DNA of 64,000 bases from Marinobacter halodurans (GTDB lineage: Bacteria; Pseudomonadota; Gammaproteobacteria; Pseudomonadales; Oleiphilaceae), in NCBI RefSeq assembly GCF_004327985.1, contig NZ_SJDL01000012.1:1-64000 (forward strand), read 5' to 3'. How positions within the stretch are numbered: position 1 is the first letter of the stretch; each line of letters opens with the position of its first letter. Below the pieces are notes generated by a model that saw nothing but the letters and a program-made list of their open reading frames with translations, was not told where the DNA came from and searched no databases. The translations under genes and the position numbers were made by a program. Below, one piece after another: positions 56,443 to 64,000 of this stretch.

Positions 56443-58575
56443 TCAGGTCCGCAGGCGGTTGAGCTGCTCTTCCAGCGAGATCACCTGCTCGCCCAGTTCC
56501 TCGCCGTTGCCGCGAACCCGCTGAGCCAGCTCGCGCAGGTCGCTGGCAGCATCACCGATATTGGTCAGGTTACGATTGATTTCCTCGCTGACCGAACTCT
56601 GCTCCTCGGCGGCCGTCGCCACCTGGGTGACGTGCTCGACGATGGTGGCAATACGCTGGACCACTTCAGCCAGGGACTGGTCCGCCTCGCGGGTACGGTC
56701 GACCGCACTGGTCGCCCGGTCGACGCCGCCACGGATGACGCTCACCGTCTGCTGAACCTCACCCTGCAGCCCTTCGATCATCTCGCTGATCTCGTCGGTT
56801 GACTCGCGGGTGCGTGACGCCAGGGTCCGCACCTCATCCGCCACCACCGCAAAGCCGCGGCCCTGTTCGCCGGCCCGCGCCGCTTCGATCGCCGCGTTGA
56901 GTGCCAGCAGGTTGGTCTGCTCGGCAATCCCGCGAATCACTTCCAGGATCCGGTTGATGTCATCACTGCGCTTGGCGACATGACCGATGGCCCCGCTGGC
57001 CTCCTCCATGTCGGCAGCCAGTTCCTGCACACCGTTGACGGCCGTGGTCAGGGTCCGCTGGGTATTCTCCACACCTTCGCTGGCTTCCCGGGCGTTGCCG
57101 GCCGCGTCGCTGGCGAACGTGGCCACTTCGCCGGCGGCGGCGGACATCTCGTTCATCGCGGTGACCACGCTGTCGATCTCACTGTGCTGGCGCGAAGTAT
57201 TCTCATCCGTTTGCTGGGCGATGCGGCGCACGCTGTCCGATTGCTCGTTGACCCGGCCGTTGATCGACTTGAGATCGTTGATCATGCCCCGCAGTTTGGC
57301 CAGGAAGGCGTTGAAGCCGTCCGCCAGCGCGATCAGCTCGGCGTGGGTATCGATCTCCAGTTCCTGGGTCAGGTCGCCTTCGGCACTGGCCAGGTTCGCC
57401 ATGCGGTCACGGATACGATCCAGCGGTCGCGTTACCGAGCGAACCAGGATGACCAGCAACACCAGGGAAATGATCGACACGACGATACCGGCGGTCATCT
57501 GCCGTGTCGCCGTGGCACCCACCTCGTCGGACAGCACGTCCTGTACTTTACGCAGGTCGGCCAGCGCCACATCCCTGGGCAACTCGATGATCATCGACCA
57601 GGTGGTATCCGACGCCTTGATATGGATCGGATAGGCCACAGCGATATCCTCGCCGTTGTCGAACACATCATTGTCACCGGCCTGATCCAGCTTGCGGTAG
57701 GCTGCGGCACGATCCGGCAGGGCCTCCTTGAGCGGCCGACCGAGAAATTTATCGTAATGGCTGGTACCGGCGATCAATCCCATTTCGCTGACCAGGGTCA
57801 CGCGACCGGCGCCATCGTACAGGTTCTGGCTGACCTGCTTGAGGGTTTTCTGGATGGTCGACAGGTTGATATCGGCGCCGACGACACCGGCGAACTTGCC
57901 ATCGTGGAGAATCGGCATGACCAGGCTGGTCATCAACTCGGAATAGCCTTCGCTGATCTCGTAGTTATAGGGCTCCATGGTGCAGGGCTTGAGGGTTTCC
58001 TTGGAGCACAGGTACCACTCGGACTGGCGGATGCCGAATTCATTTTTCGTAGTGTCGTACTTGGTGGACGGATCCGCCGCTCGGCTGAACTGGATCTTGC
58101 CGTCCTTGTCCCGATAGTAGTAGATCTCCAGCGTGCCCTCGTCACTGCTGTGCTCTTCGACACCGCCGGTGAAGTAGCGGTCCTGGCCGTCATAGGCATC
58201 AGGTTCGAACTGGGCGTAGATGGAACTGAGTTCGGGCTGGCCCTTGAGGATGGCGCCGGCGGTTTCCATCAGGTCTCGGCGGCTCATGCGGGCCGAGTCG
58301 GAGCCCTCGACGTTGCGGTGAATCACTTCGCGGAACGTCTCCGGAATCTTGTAGGTCCGGTTGAAGATACTGGCCACCAGCTCACCATACTGGCCGGCCG
58401 TCGCGCGTAGGCGCTGGACAACGATGTCCTGCACCAGCTCACCGGTATCGTCGGAGATTCGGGACTCCATGCTGGACAGGGATACCTGCGCGGTGATGAT
58501 CATGCTCAGGCCCATAATGAGCAGCAGCACGATGACCAGTGCGTAGAGTTTGACTTTCAGGGACAGCTTTTTCAT
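56443..58575 (-). CDS. Methyl-accepting chemotaxis protein with periplasmic Cache sensor
   Basis: The 710-residue chemoreceptor has TM1 near residues 7-30, a large periplasmic double-Cache region (about 40-350; [13 protein letters not shown] is typical), TM2 near 357-380, HAMP (about 380-435) and the signalling hairpin [20 protein letters not shown] near 546. Cache receptors usually bind amino acids, organic acids or amines. The ATG at 58575 has GGGAG before it; a 40-residue upstream extension is rejected. The ligand is unknown. Confidence 0.94.
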   Translation of the reverse strand: MKKLSLKVKLYALVIVLLLIMGLSMIITAQVSLSSMESRISDDTGELVQDIVVQRLRATAGQYGELVASIFNRTYKIPETFREVIHRNVEGSDSARMSRRDLMETAGAILKGQPELSSIYAQFEPDAYDGQDRYFTGGVEEHSSDEGTLEIYYYRDKDGKIQFSRAADPSTKYDTTKNEFGIRQSEWYLCSKETLKPCTMEPYNYEISEGYSELMTSLVMPILHDGKFAGVVGADINLSTIQKTLKQVSQNLYDGAGRVTLVSEMGLIAGTSHYDKFLGRPLKEALPDRAAAYRKLDQAGDNDVFDNGEDIAVAYPIHIKASDTTWSMIIELPRDVALADLRKVQDVLSDEVGATATRQMTAGIVVSIISLVLLVILVRSVTRPLDRIRDRMANLASAEGDLTQELEIDTHAELIALADGFNAFLAKLRGMINDLKSINGRVNEQSDSVRRIAQQTDENTSRQHSEIDSVVTAMNEMSAAAGEVATFASDAAGNAREASEGVENTQRTLTTAVNGVQELAADMEEASGAIGHVAKRSDDINRILEVIRGIAEQTNLLALNAAIEAARAGEQGRGFAVVADEVRTLASRTRESTDEISEMIEGLQGEVQQTVSVIRGGVDRATSAVDRTREADQSLAEVVQRIATIVEHVTQVATAAEEQSSVSEEINRNLTNIGDAASDLRELAQRVRGNGEELGEQVISLEEQLNRLRT

Positions 58576-58788
58576 GAAACTCCCGGGGCAAAGAATGACG
58601 CCGCGACACCCGATCCGGTGGTGACACAGCAGGTCTTTGTATGTGTCATTGCCGTCACGCCCGGCTCCTTGTCTCAGACTTCCTGCGGCTGACAAGATAA
58701 GCTATCGGCATGGCCGACGAATTCTTGATAACCATAGTGACCGGCCAACAAACCCACCACTACACTGTGTAATCAGACGGGAGACGAT

Positions 58789-59211
58789 TTGGCGTACCTG
58801 TCCCTGTTTTTCACGGCCTTCGCTGCGGCGACCCTGCTACCGGCCTACTCCGAGCTCCTCCTCGGCGGGATGGTGGCGCAGGGCTATTCGTTGTGGTGGC
58901 TGTGGTTGTTCGCAACGCTGGGTAACACGCTGGGATCGATGGTCAACGGCTGGATCGGCCGGCAGGTGGAGCGTTTTCGTCACAAGCGCTGGTTCCCGGT
59001 CAGTGAAAGGCAGTTAAGGATGGCCCAGGATCGCTTCAACCGGTTTGGTCAGTGGTCACTGCTGATGGCATGGCTGCCTATTGGCGGCGATGCATTGACG
59101 GTGATCGGCGGCATCATGCGGGTCCCCTGGCTCAACTTCATCGTGCTGGTCGCCATCGGCAAGGGAATCCGCTACGCGTTGGTGTTGTGGCTGGTGCTGG
59201 AGGCAACCTGA
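58789..59211 (+). CDS. YqaA/DedA-like small membrane protein
   Basis: This 140-residue inner-membrane protein has about four hydrophobic stretches, LLPAYSELLLGGM near the start and GNTLGSMVNGWIGR near residues 45-58, matching the YqaA branch of the DedA/SNARE-associated family. DedA proteins are implicated in lipid flipping and envelope integrity; the role of YqaA is not settled. It starts with TTG, with GGGAGA before it. Confidence 0.85.
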   Translation: MAYLSLFFTAFAAATLLPAYSELLLGGMVAQGYSLWWLWLFATLGNTLGSMVNGWIGRQVERFRHKRWFPVSERQLRMAQDRFNRFGQWSLLMAWLPIGGDALTVIGGIMRVPWLNFIVLVAIGKGIRYALVLWLVLEAT

Positions 59212-59224
59212 ACGAACGGCGGGG

Positions 59225-60646
59225 TCAGTCACCCGTCGCTGTGCCGGCCGTCCCGTCGTTTTTGTAGAGATACCCCCGCAGCAGGTCCTCGCCGTTGAAT
59301 TCCGCGCGCAACACGGCGATGAAGGTATAGACGCCGATCAGTTTGCGATTCAGGAAGACGAACTCCTTGGGCGGTATCCGGAAATAGCGGCTGATGGCCG
59401 AGCGTGCCGCCTGGCGGGCCACCCGCGAGGGCAAGTCACTCTGCTTCCAGCGGTACTGTCCCTGCTCGTTGACGGCGTAGTCGGGCCAGTCGCTGTTGGC
59501 GGGAGCCAGCGGCTCCAATACCGACATACAGACCTCGCCAAACCGGCGCAACACATCCTCCGGCCAGGTTTCGTTCATGAAATGCAGCTTGGTACCGCCC
59601 TCGATCACCTGTTCCAGGTCCTGCTCATAGGACGCCCGGATCATCTCCTGCACCGGTTCCAGGAAACTCTCCGGATACTGCTGCACGGCCCCGAAGTCCA
59701 GCAACACGATCTGGTCGTTGTCGGTGCCGGCTTCCTCGGCAATGCGGATACGATAGTTGCCGAAGTTGGGGTCGGTCTGGATCTCGCCCCACTCGAACAA
59801 CTCGCGGAAGAACAGTTCCAGGGCCGCCCGCCCCAGCGCACTGCGCCGCTCCAGGGACAGGGACGCCACCTTCTCGGAGCTGACCGGCCAGCCCGATTCG
59901 TAGGTTGATGCCATCACGTGGCGGGTCGAGTACTCTGGCAGAATCCGGGGAACGACGAAGCGGTCGTCGCCCTCCAGCATCTTGCGGAAATGCTCGGTGG
60001 TCCGCGCTTCCAGGGCGTAGTCCACCTCCCGGTGCATCATGGTGCGGACTTCTTCGAGCCACTCGTTGAATTCCGGCCCCATGGAGACGAAGCGCCCGAC
60101 CTTGAGGATCTGGGCCACCGCATTCAGGTCGCTGTCCACCGCGGTATCAACGCCCGGATACTGCACCTTGAGCACGATCTCCAGGCCGTCGCTGCGGCGC
60201 ACGGCCCGGTGCACCTGCCCCAGCGACGCCGACCCGATGGGTTCAGGGTCGACGTCCAGTTGCGCCAGGCGATCGCTGCCCAACTCCTTGGCCAGCACTT
60301 TCTCGATGGACGGCCAGGCCAGCGAGGTGGTCTGGTCCTCGAGGGTATGCAAGGCCTCGGTCACCTCTTCCGGCAGGAAGTGCTCGCCATAGAGCGCCAT
60401 AACCTGACCGATCTTCACCACGCTACCCTTGAGCTTGCCCAACTCGTCCACCAGGTAGCGGGCCTGGCTGGAGAGCATCTTGCGGTGCCGCTCCTCACGC
60501 TTTTCCCGACTGCTGAACAGGTTCGTGGCCATGTGCGTGGCCATGCGGGTACCGGCAAACAGCCCGGCGCGGGTCAGGCTGAGCCGGCGTTCGAAGCTGC
60601 CGGTCTTGATGCGGGAGACTGACGTGCGGGATTTTTTGGAAGTCAT
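59225..60646 (-). CDS. ABC1/UbiB-family atypical kinase
   Basis: The 473-residue protein has the ABC1 signature KxGQ-like GSVVKIGQVMALYG near residue 70, the Ala-rich PIGSASLGQVHRA loop near 140, and LLDFGAVQQYPE near 300 for metal binding. ABC1 proteins support ubiquinone synthesis or lipid metabolism. It is not beside ubi genes here and lacks the C-terminal membrane helices of UbiB as far as I see, so it is probably a paralogue. The ATG at 60646 is chosen; 23 residues upstream look non-coding. Confidence 0.88.
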   Translation of the reverse strand: MTSKKSRTSVSRIKTGSFERRLSLTRAGLFAGTRMATHMATNLFSSREKREERHRKMLSSQARYLVDELGKLKGSVVKIGQVMALYGEHFLPEEVTEALHTLEDQTTSLAWPSIEKVLAKELGSDRLAQLDVDPEPIGSASLGQVHRAVRRSDGLEIVLKVQYPGVDTAVDSDLNAVAQILKVGRFVSMGPEFNEWLEEVRTMMHREVDYALEARTTEHFRKMLEGDDRFVVPRILPEYSTRHVMASTYESGWPVSSEKVASLSLERRSALGRAALELFFRELFEWGEIQTDPNFGNYRIRIAEEAGTDNDQIVLLDFGAVQQYPESFLEPVQEMIRASYEQDLEQVIEGGTKLHFMNETWPEDVLRRFGEVCMSVLEPLAPANSDWPDYAVNEQGQYRWKQSDLPSRVARQAARSAISRYFRIPPKEFVFLNRKLIGVYTFIAVLRAEFNGEDLLRGYLYKNDGTAGTATGD

Positions 60647-60950
60647 CAAGGGATCCAGAAGCTGGTGAATGCTGCAACCCGATATCCGCTTACCCGGATT
60701 CCGGCTGCCCTTCAAAAGGTGGTTCTAGCGATTATACGTGAGCCCAACCCGTCCCTGGTCACCGACCTGCCGCGCCAGCCCGGTTTCCGGAGCCAATGGA
60801 TTCCCTGCAGCTTTGCCGTGTAGTGATCACTGATTAACCAGAATGAACGACGATACGCTGTCGCAGACGTCATGTTTACGTTTTAAAACAGAGCGCTACT
60901 GACCTTGGCGCTATGCTCGAAAAGTACCAACAATAAATACAACGCTATCA

Positions 60951-62051
60951 ATGATGCCCAACTCATCCAAGTCCTATTGGCCGTCAGCCCCCGTGGCCAA
61001 TCATACCCGGGGTGAAATACCGGTTCCCCGGCTGATCAACTGGCTGAGCGTGGGCGCCTTGCCGGTCCTGGTTTTCTTTGCCTTCCGGGCCGCGGATCGG
61101 GGTGACAGCCTGGTCATGGCCACCCTCACCATCGTCGGCGTCCTGCTGCTGCTCAACGGCCTGGTGTACCTGATCCTCCGGCAGGAAACCCTGCACCGGC
61201 GCACCTTTATCATCATCATCGCGGCACTGTTCATCTATGTGGCAACGGCGGCCCTGGAGGACGGGTCCGCCATCATCTGGCTGTTTGCCTATCCCCCGAT
61301 CATTTTCTATATCAGTACGCTCCGGGTCGGCGTCCTGACCTGCGCATTTGGCCTGACGGCCCTGATCGGCCTGTTTTCTCCCCTGGGCGATCGCCTGTTC
61401 GGGACGCCCTACAGCGACAGCTTCCGTTTGATGATGATCAATGTGCTGGCGTTTGAAATGATCTCCTGCTACATCCTCGACCTGAGCCGGCGCCGCAGCA
61501 AGGCCAGCCTGCTGACCCTGGCCGGCGAGTATGAGTACGCGGCCAAGCACGACACCATGACCGGCCTGACCAACCGCCGCGAGGGCCTGATCCGCCTGGA
61601 AGGCGAATACCAGCGCTATCTGCGTAACGGCAAGCCCTTCTCGGTCATCCTGCTGGATATCGACCTGTTCAAGGGCGTGAACGACAACTACGGCCACCAG
61701 ACCGGCGACAAGCTGATTATCAAGGTTGCAGATAAGCTGAAAGATGGGTGTCGCCGGATCGACATCGTCTCGCGTTGGGGCGGGGAGGAATTCCTGGCGA
61801 TCCTGCCGGAAACCGGGATCAACGAGGCCATGCGGATCGCAGAGCGGATACGCCAGACCATTGCGGCGTCTCCGGTCACCTTCGATGGCCAGGTTATTCG
61901 CGCCACCATCAGTGCAGGCGTTGCCGGCATCCACGGGGTGGAACCCCCAAGCCGGCTGCTACAACGGGCGGACGAGGCACTCTATACCGCCAAGGCATCG
62001 GGGCGGAATCGGGTTTGTAGCGGGGAGATCCCGAGTCAGGACACGGCCTGA
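60951..62051 (+). CDS. Membrane diguanylate cyclase
   Basis: This 366-residue protein has five to six hydrophobic helices (about 30-185) and a GGDEF domain. The active loop is RWGGEEF near residue 279, and RRID five residues upstream is the I-site, so an active, feedback-inhibited enzyme is expected. Two ATGs stand in tandem without a strong ribosome site. Its last 16 bases overlap the end of lipB on the other strand. Confidence 0.92.
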   Translation: MMPNSSKSYWPSAPVANHTRGEIPVPRLINWLSVGALPVLVFFAFRAADRGDSLVMATLTIVGVLLLLNGLVYLILRQETLHRRTFIIIIAALFIYVATAALEDGSAIIWLFAYPPIIFYISTLRVGVLTCAFGLTALIGLFSPLGDRLFGTPYSDSFRLMMINVLAFEMISCYILDLSRRRSKASLLTLAGEYEYAAKHDTMTGLTNRREGLIRLEGEYQRYLRNGKPFSVILLDIDLFKGVNDNYGHQTGDKLIIKVADKLKDGCRRIDIVSRWGGEEFLAILPETGINEAMRIAERIRQTIAASPVTFDGQVIRATISAGVAGIHGVEPPSRLLQRADEALYTAKASGRNRVCSGEIPSQDTA

Positions 62052-62713
62052 ACGGACGGCAGTTCACGCTCCAGACGAACCGCCCCGAGGTCGAGACGCT
62101 CAACCAGGCGCTCGACCAACGCCGCCTGGACCTCGTCGAACGTTGCCGCTGGCGCATGGTCAACCACCTGGGTCATGGCCATGCCGGCCAGTCCACAGGG
62201 ATTGATGCGATGGAACGGCTCCAGGTCCATATCGACGTTCAGGGCCAGACCGTGGAAGGAGCAGCCACGCCGGATGCGCAGCCCCAGCGACGCGATCTTG
62301 GTGCCCTGGGTATAGACGCCCGGCGCATCCGCACGCGGGGCGGCCTCGACACCCAGGTCGGCCAGCACCGCGACGATGCTTTCCTCGATACCGGTCACCA
62401 ACTCACGCACACCGAAACGGGCCCGGTGCAGGTCAATCATCAGGTACACCACCAACTGGCCAGGCCCGTGATAGGTTACCTGGCCACCGCGATCCACCTG
62501 GACCACCGGAATATCCCCCGGTGCCAACAGGTGTTCGGCCTTACCGGCCTGCCCCTGGGTGAACACCTTGGGGTGCTGCAGGCACCAGAGCTCGTCCGCC
62601 GTCTCCGCCCCGCGGGAGGCGGTAAAGTTCTTCATCGCCTCCCAGGTCTCCAGATAGGGCTGGAGACCGAGATGACGGACGATAACGGTGCGGTCGGAAG
62701 AGGTCTTGGACAC
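62036..62713 (-). CDS. lipB: Octanoyl-ACP:protein N-octanoyltransferase
   Basis: The 225-residue enzyme moves octanoate from ACP to lipoyl domains, the substrate for LipA. The [16 protein letters not shown] motif near residues 76-91 and the Cys-containing NPCGLAG near 170 (catalytic Cys with the downstream Lys-type site KIASLG) are present. It begins with GTG. It follows ybeD with 13 bases between, in the conserved dacA-ybeD-lipB order. Confidence 0.96.
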   Translation of the reverse strand: MSKTSSDRTVIVRHLGLQPYLETWEAMKNFTASRGAETADELWCLQHPKVFTQGQAGKAEHLLAPGDIPVVQVDRGGQVTYHGPGQLVVYLMIDLHRARFGVRELVTGIEESIVAVLADLGVEAAPRADAPGVYTQGTKIASLGLRIRRGCSFHGLALNVDMDLEPFHRINPCGLAGMAMTQVVDHAPAATFDEVQAALVERLVERLDLGAVRLERELPSVQAVS

Positions 62714-62726
62714 GTCGGAATTCCGC

Positions 62727-62996
62727 TTAAAGAACCATGTGAACGCGACCGCTGGCCTTCAGCTCCTCGAACAGGGCCTTGAGCTGCGGCTCGCCGGTGG
62801 CCACGATCCTGATCTGCACGGAACTGAAGCGTCCCTGCCGACTGTCGCTGATCGTGATATCGGTTTCATCGATGCCTGGCGCATGGCGCTCCACCACCTC
62901 CACGACAAAATCGCGGAAATCGGGGGCGGCGTTGCCGATCACCTTGATGACGTAATCGCACGGAAATTCGATTCTGGGCGGCTGCGGCTCGCTCAT
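62727..62996 (-). CDS. ybeD: YbeD-family protein (DUF493)
   Basis: This 89-residue protein has an ACT-like alpha/beta fold; the [11 protein letters not shown] start and [15 protein letters not shown] stretch match DUF493. Its position between dacA and lipB is conserved. Its function is not established, and a regulatory role in lipoate metabolism has been suggested from context only. Confidence 0.93.
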   Translation of the reverse strand: MSEPQPPRIEFPCDYVIKVIGNAAPDFRDFVVEVVERHAPGIDETDITISDSRQGRFSSVQIRIVATGEPQLKALFEELKASGRVHMVL

Positions 62997-63019
62997 GATG
63001 TCTCCCTCGCGGTCATCGA

Positions 63020-64000
63020 TCAGTTGAACAACTGCACGAAGAACAGTTTGATCGCATCCCAGATCCGTTTAAAGAAGCCGCCTTCGTCCACCGCTTCCAG
63101 GGCAACGACCGGACGCTTGAGCACTTCCTGGCCGTTCAGGGTGACCCGGACCTGACCCAGTTCCTGCCCCGCCTTGACCGGCGCCTTGATCACGCTGTCG
63201 ATGTCCATGACGGATTCCAGTGAGTCCTTGGTGCCACGGGGAATGGTGACGATCGCATCGTTGGCCAGCCCCACCTGGATCGATTCCTTCTTGCCGCCCC
63301 AGACGGTGGCGTCCTTCAGCGGCTGCCCGGCCTTGAACAGGGAATGGGTCTCGTAATAGCGGAAGCCGTAGTTCAGCAGCTTCTGCACTTCCTGGGCCCG
63401 CGCATTCTCGCTCTTGGTGCCCATCACGACACCGATCAGTCGCATGTCGTCACGCTTGGCGGAAGCCACCAGGCAGTATCCGGCCGCCTCGGTGTGACCG
63501 GTTTTGAGACCGTCGACAGACGGATCGCGCCACAGCAGCGAGTTGCGGTTCGGCTGGCGGATGTCGTTGTAGGTGAAGTACTTCTGCGAATAGATCGAAT
63601 AGTTATCCGGGTAATCGTTGATGATGGCCCGTGCCAGCAGCGCCAGGTCGTGCGCCGACGAATAATGATCGTCATGGGGCAAACCGGTCGCATTCATGAA
63701 GTGCGTATTCTTCATGCCCAGGATCTGCGCCTGCTGGTTCATGATGTCGGCAAAAGCCCCCTCGCTGCCCGCCACGTACTCGGCGAGCGCCACGCTGGCG
63801 TCATTGCCGGACTGGATGATCAGGCCATGCAGCAGGTTTTTGACCGTTACCCTGGACCCTTCCTTGACGAACATCCGGGAGCCGCCGGTGCGCCAGGCAT
63901 GCACACTGATCGGCACCTCGTCGGACATAGAGATCCGGCCTTCCGACAGTTCGCGCTCGACGATGTAGGCCGTCATCATCTTGGTCAGACTCGCCGGCGG
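63020..64000 (-). CDS. dacA: D-alanyl-D-alanine carboxypeptidase (PBP5/6 type), N-terminus beyond right edge
   Basis: About 326 residues are visible; the signal peptide and start lie right of the window. The active-site SLTK (Ser-x-x-Lys) is at the very edge, with SGN in IIQSGNDAS and KTG in VDGLKTGHTEAAG, the three penicillin-binding motifs. A C-terminal beta domain and an amphipathic end (FFKRIWDAIKLFF) for membrane anchoring are present. It removes terminal D-Ala from peptidoglycan. It precedes ybeD and lipB. Confidence 0.95.
   Translation of the reverse strand, partial: PPASLTKMMTAYIVERELSEGRISMSDEVPISVHAWRTGGSRMFVKEGSRVTVKNLLHGLIIQSGNDASVALAEYVAGSEGAFADIMNQQAQILGMKNTHFMNATGLPHDDHYSSAHDLALLARAIINDYPDNYSIYSQKYFTYNDIRQPNRNSLLWRDPSVDGLKTGHTEAAGYCLVASAKRDDMRLIGVVMGTKSENARAQEVQKLLNYGFRYYETHSLFKAGQPLKDATVWGGKKESIQVGLANDAIVTIPRGTKDSLESVMDIDSVIKAPVKAGQELGQVRVTLNGQEVLKRPVVALEAVDEGGFFKRIWDAIKLFFVQLFN

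Noticed and set aside
1-64000. CRISPR array, insertion sequence, integrase or prophage
   Set aside because: No regularly spaced repeats, transposase, integrase or phage protein was seen on either strand.

Overview
The window looks like chromosome of a marine, GC-rich gammaproteobacterium close to Marinobacter (Marinobacteraceae). This rests on the gene orders dacA-ybeD-lipB and rpsF-rpsR-(DUF2232)-rplI-dnaB-alr, on Mpl, RNase R and a pyrophosphate-type phosphofructokinase, and on a siderophore cluster whose predicted first residues match the marinobactin family. The taxon is inferred from protein resemblance and gene order only. No insertion sequence, prophage, rRNA operon or CRISPR array was seen.

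Bases 1-15280 hold an iron-regulated siderophore locus, all on the minus strand. In transcription order it has a PvdS/FecI-type ECF sigma factor behind a near-perfect Fur box, a PvdE-like ABC exporter, an ornithine N5-hydroxylase, a 3216-residue NRPS (FAAL-T-C-A-T-E-C-A-T) and the start of a second NRPS cut by the left edge. The specificity codes I read by eye are Asp for the first adenylation domain and probably Dab for the second. The predicted start is fatty acyl-D-Asp-Dab, with hydroxamates from hydroxyornithine added later, as in an amphiphilic marinobactin-like siderophore.

Bases 15280-21180 are accessory housekeeping: tRNA-Met(CAT), a PAS-GAF-GGDEF diguanylate cyclase, a PACE-family efflux protein, a chemoreceptor, a DUF1232 protein and a flavin reductase-like protein.

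Bases 21300-31600 form a methyl-group catabolism island. A GcvT/LigM/DmdA-like demethylase, a MetF-like reductase and formate-THF ligase form a plus-strand operon. It converges on a GbdR-like AraC regulator, a dimethylglycine oxidase-like FAD/folate enzyme, a Crp-family regulator and a divergent LysR regulator. Together they suggest THF-dependent stripping of methyl groups from a quaternary amine or similar osmolyte, with the C1 units oxidised to formate for ATP. This is the most promising candidate for an undescribed system.

Bases 31600-48100 carry core genes: lipA, fructosamine kinase, a 7TM GGDEF protein, fabB, an FNR/ANR-type regulator, an RmlD-like reductase, alr, dnaB, the S6-S18-L9 operon, rlmB, rnr and tRNA-Leu(CAG). 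Bases 48100-64000 carry a large lipoprotein of unknown role, an acyl-CoA dehydrogenase, a DUF815 ATPase, ubiX, mpl, PPi-type pfk, a glutaredoxin, a Cache chemoreceptor, a YqaA-like membrane protein, an ABC1/UbiB kinase, a third GGDEF protein, lipB, ybeD and dacA, which runs off the right edge.
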